DNA of 64,000 nt from Pseudomonas sp. MTM4 (GTDB lineage: Bacteria > Pseudomonadota > Gammaproteobacteria > Pseudomonadales > Pseudomonadaceae), in contig NZ_CP048411.1 of assembly GCF_019355055.1 (NCBI RefSeq), forward strand, positions 4,511,001-4,575,000. The letters run 5' to 3'. Position 1 is the stretch's first letter. Each line of letters begins with the position of its first letter. The notes beneath the pieces are model-generated. The model worked only from the letters and a program-made list of their open reading frames with translations. It searched no databases and was not told the DNA's origin. Positions 8,292 through 20,200 of this stretch are shown piece after piece. A program made the position numbers and the translations under genes.

Positions 8292-8362
8292 GGCTGCAAG
8301 CGTCAAGCTGCAAGCCTCAAGTAAAAATGAATGCCGGACTGCTCTCTTGCAGCTTGCGGCTG
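8292..8362. repeat. GCTGCAAGC-type repeats between ureB and ureC
   Basis: CTGCAAGC occurs twice in tandem (about 8293-8315, separated by GTCAAG) and an inverted copy, TTGCAGCTTGCGGCTGC, ends at 8362. The right part extends over the 3' end of the ureB coding region by context only. The unit resembles dispersed CTTGCAGCTTG motifs common between Pseudomonas genes and could form a hairpin in the ureABC message. Confidence 0.5.
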
Positions 8363-8366
8363 CGCT

Positions 8367-8672
8367 CTAGAGCGCCCCCATCACCCGCCCGGCAAAACCG
8401 AACACTCGGCGATCACCGGCCAGATCGACCAGCTCTACCTCGCGGCTCTGGCCGGGCTCGAAGCGTACTGCCGTACCTGCGGGGATGTGCAAGCGCATTC
8501 CTCGCGCGGCGGCGCGGTCGAAAGTGAGGGCGTCGTTGGCTTCGAAGAAGTGATAGTGCGAGCCGATCTGGATCGGGCGGTCGCCGCTGTTGGCCACGCT
8601 CAGGGTCAGGGTGTGGCGGTCGGCATTGAGCTCAATGTCGCCGTTCTGAATCCGGTATTCGCCAGGGATCAT
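8367..8672 (-). CDS. ureB: Urease beta subunit UreB
   Basis: A 101-residue structural subunit of the (alpha-beta-gamma)3 urease. It begins [19 protein letters not shown] and contains the [14 protein letters not shown] and RVFGFAGRV blocks of the family. The ATG at 8672 is chosen because ACGGAG lies 8 bp ahead of it. A GTG three codons upstream abuts that Shine-Dalgarno and is unlikely to be used. Separated from ureA by about 99 bp without a gene, longer than usual for this operon. Confidence 0.95.
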   Translation of the reverse strand: MIPGEYRIQNGDIELNADRHTLTLSVANSGDRPIQIGSHYHFFEANDALTFDRAAARGMRLHIPAGTAVRFEPGQSREVELVDLAGDRRVFGFAGRVMGAL

Positions 8673-8771
8673 GACAATCACTCCGTAATTTAGCGGTACG
8701 TTTGGACAGAAGTCGGAAGCGAAAGCCGCTGGGAATCGCTCTGGTTTGCAGTGTTAGATTTATGGCTGCTG

Positions 8772-9074
8772 TCAGGCGATCGGTTGATGGACCGTGACCA
8801 GCTTGGTGCCGTCAGGGAACGTCGCTTCGACCTGGATTTCCGGAATCATTTCCGGCACGCCTTCCATCACTTGCTCGCGGCTGAGCAGAGTGGTGCCGTA
8901 ATGCATCAGCTCGGCGACCGTCCGGCCATCACGGGCGCCTTCGAGCAATGCCGCAGAAATGTAGGCCATTGCCTCCGGGTAGTTGAGCTTCACGCCGCGT
9001 GCCAGGCGGCGCTCCGCGACCAGGCCAGCGGTGAAGATCAGCAGCTTGTCTTTCTCTCTAGGGGTGAGGTCCAT
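8772..9074 (-). CDS. ureA: Urease gamma subunit UreA
   Basis: A 100-residue small structural subunit with the typical start [20 protein letters not shown], the [21 protein letters not shown] region and C-terminal [15 protein letters not shown]. Size and sequence are standard. It lies 60 bp downstream of ureD and before ureB on the same strand, presumably one transcript from the promoter at 10004-10019. Confidence 0.96.
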   Translation of the reverse strand: MDLTPREKDKLLIFTAGLVAERRLARGVKLNYPEAMAYISAALLEGARDGRTVAELMHYGTTLLSREQVMEGVPEMIPEIQVEATFPDGTKLVTVHQPIA

Positions 9075-9085
9075 TGGTGCTCCAT

Positions 9086-9120
9086 TCGTAGGGTGGATGT
9101 CTTCTTCACATCCACCGGTT
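9086..9120. repeat. CGTAGGGTGGATG palindrome between ureD and ureA
   Basis: CGTAGGGTGGATG, a short spacer, then CATCCACC forms a hairpin in the 60-bp ureD-ureA gap. The head matches the repeats at 139-251 while the stem is different. Confidence 0.5.
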
Positions 9121-9134
9121 TTCGGCGGGGATCG

Positions 9135-9983
9135 CTACGTGCTCCAGATTCTCGGCGGTACGACCTCACGCCCCAGCAGCTCCGGGCGCAGCAGGCGCCA
9201 CAGCTCGATCAGCCAGGCACGGGCGTGCAGCGCTTCGCGGGCCAGGCAGCGGCCGACGATCAGCCCCGGCAGTTGTGTCAGGTCGCCGCGAACCCGGTTC
9301 GGTAGTTCGCGGCAGCGCTCCATCAAACCCGCGTCGATTTCTCCCGTGGCGATCAGGGTGGCGAACACCGGTTGGCCATCGAAACCGATCGGCGAATCCA
9401 GCAAACCGTCACCGCCGACAACGCGCTGGCATTCGTGCCAGAGCAGTTCGCCGTCACGACGGATATCCAGTTGCGCCTGAAAATGCCCAGCGTCGAAACG
9501 TTCGCTCGCAGCGGGGCGGCCCAGAGCGACCATGTCCCAGTAGAACAGCCTGGCGTCACCTTCCAGTTCGATAGCCGTAGACAACTCGGCCTGCGCAGCG
9601 GAGTAGACGATGGTCTCCTGCGGCAGCCATTCGAGCGTGGCGCCGGCTTCGACATGCAGTGCCAATTGCTGGAACGCCGGGGCGGCGGCGCGATACCACT
9701 TGGCTGCACCGGGACTGGTCAGCTGTGCCCAGGCGTCGGCGCCGACCGTGGCGCTGATGTCCAAGCGATCACCGCCGGCAATCCCGCCTGGTGGGTGCAC
9801 GATGATGTGCTGGCAGACTTCTGGGCCTTCGGCATACAGATGCTTCTGCACCCGCAGCGGACCGCTGTGGCGTCGGTACACCGGGCGCGTCGTCTCGCCG
9901 AAACGTGCATAGCCGAGTTCCAGTTCGGCGTGCCAGTGAGGAGTAAACAGGGAAGTCAGCGCAGTCATTGCCGAAGGGTTCAT
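9135..9983 (-). CDS. ureD: Urease accessory protein UreD
   Basis: Scaffold protein of about 282 residues that binds apo-urease and recruits UreF and UreG for nickel insertion. Family blocks seen: [32 protein letters not shown], split here as [13 protein letters not shown] and [13 protein letters not shown], then SPGAAKWYR and [11 protein letters not shown]. The start is uncertain: a GTG at 10001 lies upstream of the predicted sigma-54 start site (about 9994) and is therefore excluded. ATG 9983 or ATG 9968 remain, neither with a good Shine-Dalgarno. First gene of the ureDABC unit. Confidence 0.92.
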   Translation of the reverse strand: MNPSAMTALTSLFTPHWHAELELGYARFGETTRPVYRRHSGPLRVQKHLYAEGPEVCQHIIVHPPGGIAGGDRLDISATVGADAWAQLTSPGAAKWYRAAAPAFQQLALHVEAGATLEWLPQETIVYSAAQAELSTAIELEGDARLFYWDMVALGRPAASERFDAGHFQAQLDIRRDGELLWHECQRVVGGDGLLDSPIGFDGQPVFATLIATGEIDAGLMERCRELPNRVRGDLTQLPGLIVGRCLAREALHARAWLIELWRLLRPELLGREVVPPRIWST

Positions 9984-10003
9984 CGATAGTTGAACCGTCA
10001 CTC

Positions 10004-10019
10004 AGCAATAGTCGTGCCT
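10004..10019 (-). promoter_or_regulatory. Sigma-54 promoter of ureDABC
   Basis: On the minus strand AGGCACGACTATTGCT differs from TGGCACGRNNNTTGCW only at the first base. The start site would be near 9994, 10-25 nt before the two possible ureD ATG codons. An NtrC dyad sits about 100 bp upstream. Confidence 0.82.
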
Positions 10020-10084
10020 TGGTAGAGCGCCAAACCGTTACGCCTTGCTCATAGCTAGGGCTCGATGCTTTGGAAACCAATGCT

Positions 10085-10101
10085 TGCACCGGTTTGGTGC
10101 T
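10085..10101. promoter_or_regulatory. NtrC binding site upstream of ureD
   Basis: TGCACC-GGTT-TGGTGC followed by T is a full 12 of 12 match to the NtrC half-sites TGCACC-N4-TGGTGC. Its centre is about 99 bp upstream of the predicted sigma-54 start site, the classical enhancer position. Confidence 0.8.
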
Positions 10102-10140
10102 TGAAGCGTGCAATTTCTTTATTGCGCCCGATTGTGGTGC

Positions 10141-10214
10141 GGCCGAATAAATTCGGTCCTACAACGACGGGAGTGAGACTGCGATTGTGCTTGTAGGACC
10201 GAACTTGTTCGGCC
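10141..10214. repeat. Inverted pair of TGTAGGACCGAA repeats
   Basis: Unit A (10141-10163, GGCCGAATAAATTCGG ... CCTACA) and unit B (10192-10214, TGTAGGACCGAACTTG ... GGCC) are inverted copies with about two mismatches, 28 bp apart. Each unit is itself a palindrome (CCGAA/TTCGG). The pair lies between the ligase gene and the ureD promoter, as expected of REP-type elements. Confidence 0.7.
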
Positions 10215-10234
10215 GTGGGGGCAGGCTAGAACGG

Positions 10235-11938
10235 TCATCCCAACAATTCCTTGAGCGTCTCCAGCGTATCCGCCTCATCCACTGGTTTGTCATGACGCCA
10301 GCGCAGCATCCTTGGGAAGCGCACGGCGATGCCGCTTTTGTGCCGGCTGCTGGCGGCGATGCCTTCGAAGCCCAGCTCGAACACCAGCGTCGGTGTCACG
10401 CTGCGCACTGGGCCGAACTTCTCCACGGTGGTCTTGCGCACGATGGCGTCCACCTTGCGCATCTCCTCGTCGGTCAGGCCGGAATAGGCCTTGGCGAAGG
10501 GCACCAGCTTGCGTTCGGGATCACCCGGCTCGCCGTCCCACACGGCGAAGGTGAAATCGGTATAGAGGCTGGCGCGGCGGCCGTGGCCGCGCTGGGCATA
10601 GATCAACACTGCATCGACCGAGTAGGGGTCGATCTTCCATTTCCACCAGAGGCCCACATCTTTTGTGCGACCGACGCCATATTGCGCGGCGCGGGCCTTG
10701 ATCATCATGCCCTCGACGCCTAGGGCGCGGGAGGCCTCGCGCTGGCGGGCCAGGTCCTGCCAGTCGGCGCCCGTGACCAGTGACGACAGCATCAGCCGTG
10801 GGTTAGGGCATTGTGCGACCACCGCTTCGAGCTGTTGTCGGCGCTCGCGGTGCGGTCGTTGCCGCCAATCCTCGCCCTGCCATTCCAGCAGGTCATAGGT
10901 GAGGACGGAAACGGGCGCATCCTGCAGCACCTTGGCGGTGAGGTTCTTGCGACCAATGCGCTGCTGCAGCAGGGCGAAGGGTTGTACGCCGAATCCTTCA
11001 GGCGTGGGCGCTGCGGCATCAAGGCCCGGTAGCGCAGTGGTTGGATGCTCGGGCGGATGTTTCCAGACCAGGATCTCGCCATCGATCACCGTTCCGTCCG
11101 GTAGACAGCCGGCCAGCTCGCACAGCTCGGGAAAGCGCTCGCTGACCAGTTCCTCACCGCGCGACCAGATCCAGATCTGCCCGTCGCGCTTGACCAGCTG
11201 GGCGCGGATGCCATCCCACTTCCATTCAACGAACCAATTCTCCGGCGCGCCCAGCAGCGTGTCGAAGTCTTCCGTCGGCGCTTGCAGCGGGTGTGCAAGA
11301 AAGAACGGGTAAGGCTGGCCGCCGCGCTGGGCATGTTCGTGTTCCGATTCGTCGGCGATCAGCGCCAGGTAGCCTTCGGCGCTAGGACGGTGTGACAGAT
11401 CCGTGTAACCGACCAGGCGCTGCGCCACTCGTTTCGGATCGAGATCGGCCAGCGAGGCCAGCGCTCGCGTGACCAGTAGCTTCGATACCCCGACGCGGAA
11501 GGCGCCGGTGATCAGTTTGATGCACACCATGAGGCTGATCCGATCAAGTTGTGACCAGAGCGCCGGCAAACGCTCGGCCAATATCTCGGGCGGCAGGCCC
11601 CGCAGCGGCAACAGCTTGTCCTGCATCCACACCGCCAAGCCTTCGTTCGAACTGTGCTCGGCTTCGGGCATCAGCAGCGAGATGGTCTCGGCCATGTCAC
11701 CGACGGCTTGGTAGCTTTCCTCGAACAACCATTCCGGTAAACCGGACGCTTGCATGGCCGTATCGCGCAGCACGCGGGTCGGCACCAGCTGGCGCGGTCG
11801 GCCCCCGGACAGGAAGTAGACCGCCCAGGCGGCGTCGGCGGGATCTGCTTCGCGGAAGTAGTCGCGCATCGCAGCAAGCTTGGCGTTACTGGAGGTGGTC
11901 GCGTCGAGGCGGCTGTACAGGGTGGCGAATGCTTTCAT
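10235..11938 (-). CDS. ATP-dependent DNA ligase (cluster-type bacterial LIG)
   Basis: A 567-residue ATP-dependent ligase with an N-terminal DNA-binding domain (about 1-210), a nucleotidyltransferase domain and an OB domain. Motif I is KWDGIRAQ with the adenylated lysine at about residue 240. Motif III is IDGEILVW, motif IV EGMMIK, and motif V WWKWK. The C-terminal SRHKSGIAVRFPRMLRWR is typical of the ligase family found with an exonuclease, an Lhr-like helicase and a phosphoesterase. It seals nicks in a repair pathway distinct from NAD-dependent LigA. The exonuclease partner is 79 bp upstream on the same strand. The helicase and phosphoesterase are absent from this window. Confidence 0.93.
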   Translation of the reverse strand: MKAFATLYSRLDATTSSNAKLAAMRDYFREADPADAAWAVYFLSGGRPRQLVPTRVLRDTAMQASGLPEWLFEESYQAVGDMAETISLLMPEAEHSSNEGLAVWMQDKLLPLRGLPPEILAERLPALWSQLDRISLMVCIKLITGAFRVGVSKLLVTRALASLADLDPKRVAQRLVGYTDLSHRPSAEGYLALIADESEHEHAQRGGQPYPFFLAHPLQAPTEDFDTLLGAPENWFVEWKWDGIRAQLVKRDGQIWIWSRGEELVSERFPELCELAGCLPDGTVIDGEILVWKHPPEHPTTALPGLDAAAPTPEGFGVQPFALLQQRIGRKNLTAKVLQDAPVSVLTYDLLEWQGEDWRQRPHRERRQQLEAVVAQCPNPRLMLSSLVTGADWQDLARQREASRALGVEGMMIKARAAQYGVGRTKDVGLWWKWKIDPYSVDAVLIYAQRGHGRRASLYTDFTFAVWDGEPGDPERKLVPFAKAYSGLTDEEMRKVDAIVRKTTVEKFGPVRSVTPTLVFELGFEGIAASSRHKSGIAVRFPRMLRWRHDKPVDEADTLETLKELLG

Positions 11939-12017
11939 TTCGTACCACCGTCATGTCCCGGCGCAGCCTGTTCGTGAGCAAACGCGCTCTTACAATTCCG
12001 CGAGGTTGAGCGCCGGA

Positions 12018-13034
12018 TCATTCGGCCTCCTGTGTGGCTGCGTCGTCCTCTTCGCCGTATTCTGTCTCGAAGGCTTGGGCGTCGAGGCCGCGCATCTCGC
12101 GCAGGTAGCGCACCAGTACCGGCACCGAGCCGTGGGTCACCATGACTCGCTCCGCGCCGGTCTGTTCGATGGCCCATAGCAGACCGGGCCAGTCGGCATG
12201 GTCGGAGAGCACGAAGCCACGGTCGACGCCACGACGCCGACGGGTGCCGCGCAGCATCATCCAGCCGCTGGCGAAGGCATCGGCATAGTCGCCGAAGCGG
12301 CGCATCCAGGTGCTACCGCCGGCCGAAGGCGGGGCCAAGATGATTGCCTGTCTCAGGCGTGGATCGCCTTTCTTCAGGTCGCCGGCGTACAGCGTTGGCG
12401 GCAGATACACGCCGGCGTCGCGATAGACCCGGTTCAGTGGCTCGACCGCGCCATGCACCACCACGCTGCCGATACTTTCATCGAGGCCATGGAGAATCCG
12501 TTGCGCCTTGCCGAAGGCGTAACAGAACAACACGCTGGCGCGCCCAGCGGCGGCATTGGCGCGCCACCAGTCGTTGATGCCGCGAAACACTTCGGTTTGC
12601 GCGGGCCAGCGATAGATGGGCAGGCCGAAGGTGGATTCGGTGATGAAGGTATGACAGCGCACCGGCTCGAAGGGCGCGCAGGTGCCGTCCGGTTCTACCT
12701 TGTAGTCGCCCGAGGCGACCCAAACTTCGCCGCGGTATTCCAGGCGAATCTGTGCCGAGCCGAGCACATGGCCGGCGGGATGGAAGCTGAGCGTTACGCC
12801 GTGATGGTTGATGGTTTCGCCGTAGCCCAGCGTCTGCAGTGGCATGTCGGCGGCGATACGCGAGCGCAGGATGCCTTCGCTGTCGCTGGAAGCCAGGTAG
12901 TGACCCATGCCCCAGCGCGCATGATCGCCGTGGGCGTGGGTGATGACGGCGCGTTCAACGGGACGCCAGGGATCGATGTAGAAATCACCGGGAGGGCAGT
13001 AGAGGCCTTCGGGGCGGGCGACGACTAGGTCCAT
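12018..13034 (-). CDS. Ligase-associated DNA exonuclease (metallo-beta-lactamase fold)
   Basis: A 338-residue nuclease of the metallo-beta-lactamase/beta-CASP group related to Artemis/SNM1 and RNA 3'-processing factors. The metal-binding HAHGDH is near residue 35, with SGDYKVEPDG and a late HADW/THGS region (LSDHADWPGLL, VTHGSVPVL). The ATG at 13034 is used because family similarity starts at once (MDLVVARPEGLYCPPGDFYIDP). An upstream opening to 13157 runs through a repeat. It precedes the ATP-dependent ligase, and together they are half of the four-gene bacterial repair cluster characterised in Pseudomonas putida. Confidence 0.92.
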   Translation of the reverse strand: MDLVVARPEGLYCPPGDFYIDPWRPVERAVITHAHGDHARWGMGHYLASSDSEGILRSRIAADMPLQTLGYGETINHHGVTLSFHPAGHVLGSAQIRLEYRGEVWVASGDYKVEPDGTCAPFEPVRCHTFITESTFGLPIYRWPAQTEVFRGINDWWRANAAAGRASVLFCYAFGKAQRILHGLDESIGSVVVHGAVEPLNRVYRDAGVYLPPTLYAGDLKKGDPRLRQAIILAPPSAGGSTWMRRFGDYADAFASGWMMLRGTRRRRGVDRGFVLSDHADWPGLLWAIEQTGAERVMVTHGSVPVLVRYLREMRGLDAQAFETEYGEEDDAATQEAE

Positions 13035-13104
13035 GAGTACAGGCACTGTGAGGGCTTGTAGTCTTGGAGCCTGCCGGAGCGGCGGGAGTTCGGCTGGCTG
13101 GTGG

Positions 13105-13200
13105 AGTAGGGTGGGCCGGGCGGCGTTCCGCGTCAGCCCACCAATTCTCCCAGCCAACTACTTGGTGGGCTGAAACGCAGCGCAGCCCGTCCGATGTGGC
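13105..13200. repeat. Degenerate CGTAGGGTGGGC-family repeats
   Basis: GTAGGGTGGGCC ... GTCAGCCCACC (13105-13141) and a second, decayed copy starting GGTGGGCTGAAACGC (13163 onward) occupy the gap between the exonuclease and the next gene. Their interiors are enlarged like the third copy at 215-251. Confidence 0.55.
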
Positions 13201-13203
13201 GCG

Positions 13204-13749
13204 TTACTCCACCAACTTCAGATGCGAGGTATCTGGAACGGGGGCATCGCTGGCGCGGCGGCGTTCGCTCATGTCGCTGCCCACCGGCGCCAGGCTGAAT
13301 TGCGATAGATTCAGTGTCGGCGGAGGGGTTGTAGGGCGGGCATCCTGCAGATCGACACCGACCGGCGCGATGCCGAAATCCGGGGCCTCGACATCGACGA
13401 AAGCAGCCATGTATTCATCGCGAGGTGCGACCTTCAGCGGCTTAGGCGCGGTCGTGGATGCCTGCGGTGCGGGCGGCTCCTCGGCAGGCGGCGGTGCCAG
13501 TTCGATTTCCTCGACGGCGACCGGCATCGGCCTGACTTCGACCTGCGCGCCGGCGCGCTCCAAAGCCTGGCGATACTTCTCCACGGCGGCGAAATCCAGG
13601 TTCTGCTTGATGACCATGCGCCGCCCGGAGAACAACTGCGCGATGCGCTGGGCGTCGGCCTGGAACAACTTGCTCAGGTTGGCTTCGACCTGCTCGAGCC
13701 GTGCGCCAGGGAGCAACTGGCCGGAAAACGCGATTTCATAGAGGCTCAT
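13204..13749 (-). CDS. Conserved protein of unknown function
   Basis: A 181-residue protein I cannot name. Residues 1-75 form a compact alpha/beta-looking unit (SLYEIAFSGQLLPG, LSKLFQADAQRIAQLFSG, KYRQALERAGAQVEV). I recall similar units at the N-termini of various uncharacterised proteobacterial proteins. The rest is low-complexity, rich in Pro, Ala and Glu, ending in short repeats of the type FGIAPVGVDL / FSLAPVGSDM. No signal peptide or membrane segment is seen. The second ATG (13749) has AAGGA at the right distance; the first (13755) does not. It sits between the ligase/exonuclease pair and the SNF2 helicase, all on one strand. Confidence 0.75.
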   Translation of the reverse strand: MSLYEIAFSGQLLPGARLEQVEANLSKLFQADAQRIAQLFSGRRMVIKQNLDFAAVEKYRQALERAGAQVEVRPMPVAVEEIELAPPPAEEPPAPQASTTAPKPLKVAPRDEYMAAFVDVEAPDFGIAPVGVDLQDARPTTPPPTLNLSQFSLAPVGSDMSERRRASDAPVPDTSHLKLVE

Positions 13750-13895
13750 CGGCATGTCCTTGTCTGGTTCGATGGCGGTTTACAGTTAGTGGTGGAAAGC
13801 TTGGACTAAAAGCAGGTCGTCATCCAGCTTGGGTGTGAAGGGAATATTGATGTGTACGGCCCCTCTCGCAATGGCCGATCTCCTGCATCCACGCA

Positions 13896-13919
13896 GCCGT
13901 CTCCGGTGACGGAGACGGC
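13896..13919. terminator. Strong hairpin downstream of the SNF2 helicase
   Basis: GCCGTCTCCG-GTGA-CGGAGACGGC is a perfect 10-bp stem with a 4-nt loop, about 53 bp beyond the helicase stop codon. There is no T-run after it on the minus strand, so it may act as a 3' stabiliser rather than as an intrinsic terminator. The rest of the gap 13750-13971 shows nothing else. Confidence 0.5.
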
Positions 13920-13971
13920 TCTGAGGTCGGTGCCCATCGGAAGTCGCAGTCCAACGGCTTGGCTTCTGCTT

Positions 13972-17253
<3,282 letters not shown>

Positions 17254-17297
17254 GGCTCAGGTGCAAGGAGGGATAGTCGGCACAACGGCGAATGGTC

Positions 17298-20200
17298 TCA
17301 CTGACCAGCCGCCGGTGTCAGACGTTCGAGCAGGGCTTCCAGCGTATTGAAACGTTCTTCCGGTCGTTCCATGGGCACCTGGAATTTGAACACCGTCGCG
17401 CCTTCGAACTTGTAGCGCTTGGGCTGCGTCTGGATCAGTTTGATCAGCGCCATCGGATCGACCGGTGTATCGGCGGCGAATTCGATGCGTCCGCCCTGGG
17501 GCCCAGCGTCGATCTTGGTGATGCCGAGCTTTTCGGCCTGCAGCTTGAGCAGCGTCAGGCGGATCAGGTGCTTGGCCGGGTCCGGCAGCAGGCCGAAGCG
17601 ATCGATCATCTCCACCTGCAGCTCGTTCAGGCCGTCCTCGTCGGCGGCGTTGGCGATGCGCTTGTAGAGGATCAGGCGCGCATGCACGTCCGGCAGGTAG
17701 TCCTCGGGGATCAGCGACGGGATGCGCAGGTTGATCTCCGGACCGCCGCCCAGTGGCTGGTCCAGGTTCGGCTGTTCGCCCTTCTGGATGGCCTTGACCG
17801 CGCGTTCGAGCATTTCCATATAGAGGGTGAAACCCACCGCCTGGATCTGCCCGCTCTGGCCGTCGCCGAGCAGCTCGCCGGCGCCGCGGATTTCCAGGTC
17901 GTGGGTGGCCAGCACGAAACCGGCACCCAGATCCTGGGAGTTGGCGATGGCTTCCAGGCGCTTTTCCGCGTCTGGCGTCATCTGCTTGCGCGGCGGGGTG
18001 AGCAGATAAGCGTAGGCCTGGTGGTGACTGCGGCCGACGCGGCCACGCAGCTGGTGCAGCTGGGCCAGGCCGAACTTGTCGGCGCGCTCGATGATGATGG
18101 TGTTGGCACTGGGCACGTCGATGCCGGTCTCGATGATGGTCGAGGCCACCAGCACGTTGAAGCGCTTGTGGTAGAAGTCGCCCATCACCTGTTCCAACTC
18201 GCGCTCGCGCATCTGACCGTGGCCGATGCCGATACGCGCCTCGGGCACCAGTTCGGCAAGGTCCGCGGCGCATTTCTCGATGGTCTTCACATCGTTGTGC
18301 AGGTAGTAGACCTGACCACCGCGCAGCAGCTCGCGCAGCAGGGCTTCCTTGATGGTCGGCTTGTTAGCCTCCATGACGAAGGTGCGCACCGACAGCCGCC
18401 TCGCCGGCGGCGTGGCGATGATCGACAGGTCGCGCATGCCCGCCACCGCCATATTCAGCGTGCGCGGGATCGGCGTGGCGGTGAGAGTGAGGATGTCCAC
18501 CTCGCTGCGCAGCGCCTTCAGCTGTTCCTTCTGGCGCACGCCGAAACGGTGTTCCTCGTCGATGATCACCAGGCCCAGGTTGGTGAACTTGACGTCGTCC
18601 TGCAGCAGCTTGTGGGTGCCGATGAGGATGTCCACCTTGCCTTCGGCGAGCTGGTCCACTGCGCCCTGAATTTCCTTGGCGGATTTGAAGCGGCTCATTA
18701 CCTCGACCTTCACCGGCCAATCGGCGAAGCGGTCGCGGAAACTGTTGTAGTGCTGCTGGGCGAGCAATGTAGTGGGCACCAATACGGCGACTTGGCGGCC
18801 ACTGTGAACGGCAATGAATGCGGCGCGCATGGCCACTTCGGTCTTGCCGAAGCCGACGTCGCCGCAGATCAGCCGGTCCATTGGCTTGGGCGCGAGCATG
18901 TCGCTGCGCACGGCTTCGATGGCGGCCTGTTGGTCCGGCGTTTCCTCGAAGGGGAAGCCGGCGCTGAAGGTGTCGTAGTCCAGCTGCGGGTCTTGGAAGG
19001 CATAACCTTCGCGGGCGGCGCGGCGGGCGTAGATGTCGAGCAGTTCGGCAGCGACGTCGCGGACCTGCTCGGCGGCCTTGCGCTTGGCCTTCTGCCAGGT
19101 TTCCGAACCCAGCCGATGCAGCGGTGCCAGGGCGTCGTCGCTGCCGGTATAACGGGCGATCAGGTGCAGGCTAGCGACGGGCACGTAGAGCTTGGCTTCC
19201 TCGGCGTACTGCAGCTGGAGGAATTCGGCCGACTGGCCTTCGATCTCTAGGGTGATCAGGCCCTGGTAGCGGCCCACGCCGTGGTCGATATGCACCACCG
19301 GCGCGCCTTCGCGCAGCTCGGTGAGGTTCTTGATGACGTTCTCGCCTGCATCGCGGGTCTTCTCGCGACGGCGGCGCTGCATGATGCGCTGGCCGAACAG
19401 CGGGCTTTCGGCGATCAGTGCCAGTTGCGGCTGTTGCAGCAGCAGGCCCTCGTCCAGCGGCGCGATACTGATCGCCAGGCGTTCCTTGCCCTGAAGGAAT
19501 GCCGGCCAGCCCTCGACTTCCTGCGGGCGCAGTTTCAGGCGGGCCAGCAGTTCCAGCAGCACTTCGCGGCGCCCAGCGGATTCGGCGGTGAACAGTACAC
19601 GGCCAGGGAATTCATCGAGAAAGCGCCGCAGCGCCCCCAGCGGCTCGCTGGCCTTGGCTTCAATGGCCAGCTCCGGCAGCGGACTGGCCGGGAAGCGTTC
19701 GCGGCCGATGCCGGTTTCCACATCTTCCTGGCTGGCGACTACGCGTGGCCATAGCTTCAAACGGGCGAAGCAATCCTCTACCGGCATGAACAACTCGGCA
19801 GGCGGCAGCAGAGGCCGTTCGGGATCGACGCGGCGGTCTTCGTAGCGGTTGCGTACGTCCTTCCAGAAGTTCTCGGCGGCCTGCTCGATGCCAGGCAGAG
19901 AAAACACTTGGGTGTCCTCGGGCAGGTAATCGAACAGCGTCGAGGTTTCGTCGAAGAACAGCGGCAGGTAGTACTCGATGCCCGCCGGGGTGATGCCGGT
20001 GGACAGGTCCTGGTAGACCGGGCAGCGCCGGAAATCCACGTCGAAGCGTTCACGGAAGCGCGCGCGGAAACCGGTGACCGCTTCCTTTTTCACTGGAAAC
20101 TCGCGGGCCGGCAGCAGGCGCACCGAATCCACCTTTTCGATGGAGCGTTGGTTTTCCGGGTCGAAGGTCCGCAGCGTTTCGATCTCGTCGTCGAACAGGT

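Noticed and set aside
17292..19250. 652-residue plus-strand frame opposite mfd
   Set aside because: Mirrors mfd codon structure; repeated VVG/LGD patterns are reverse-complement artefacts.
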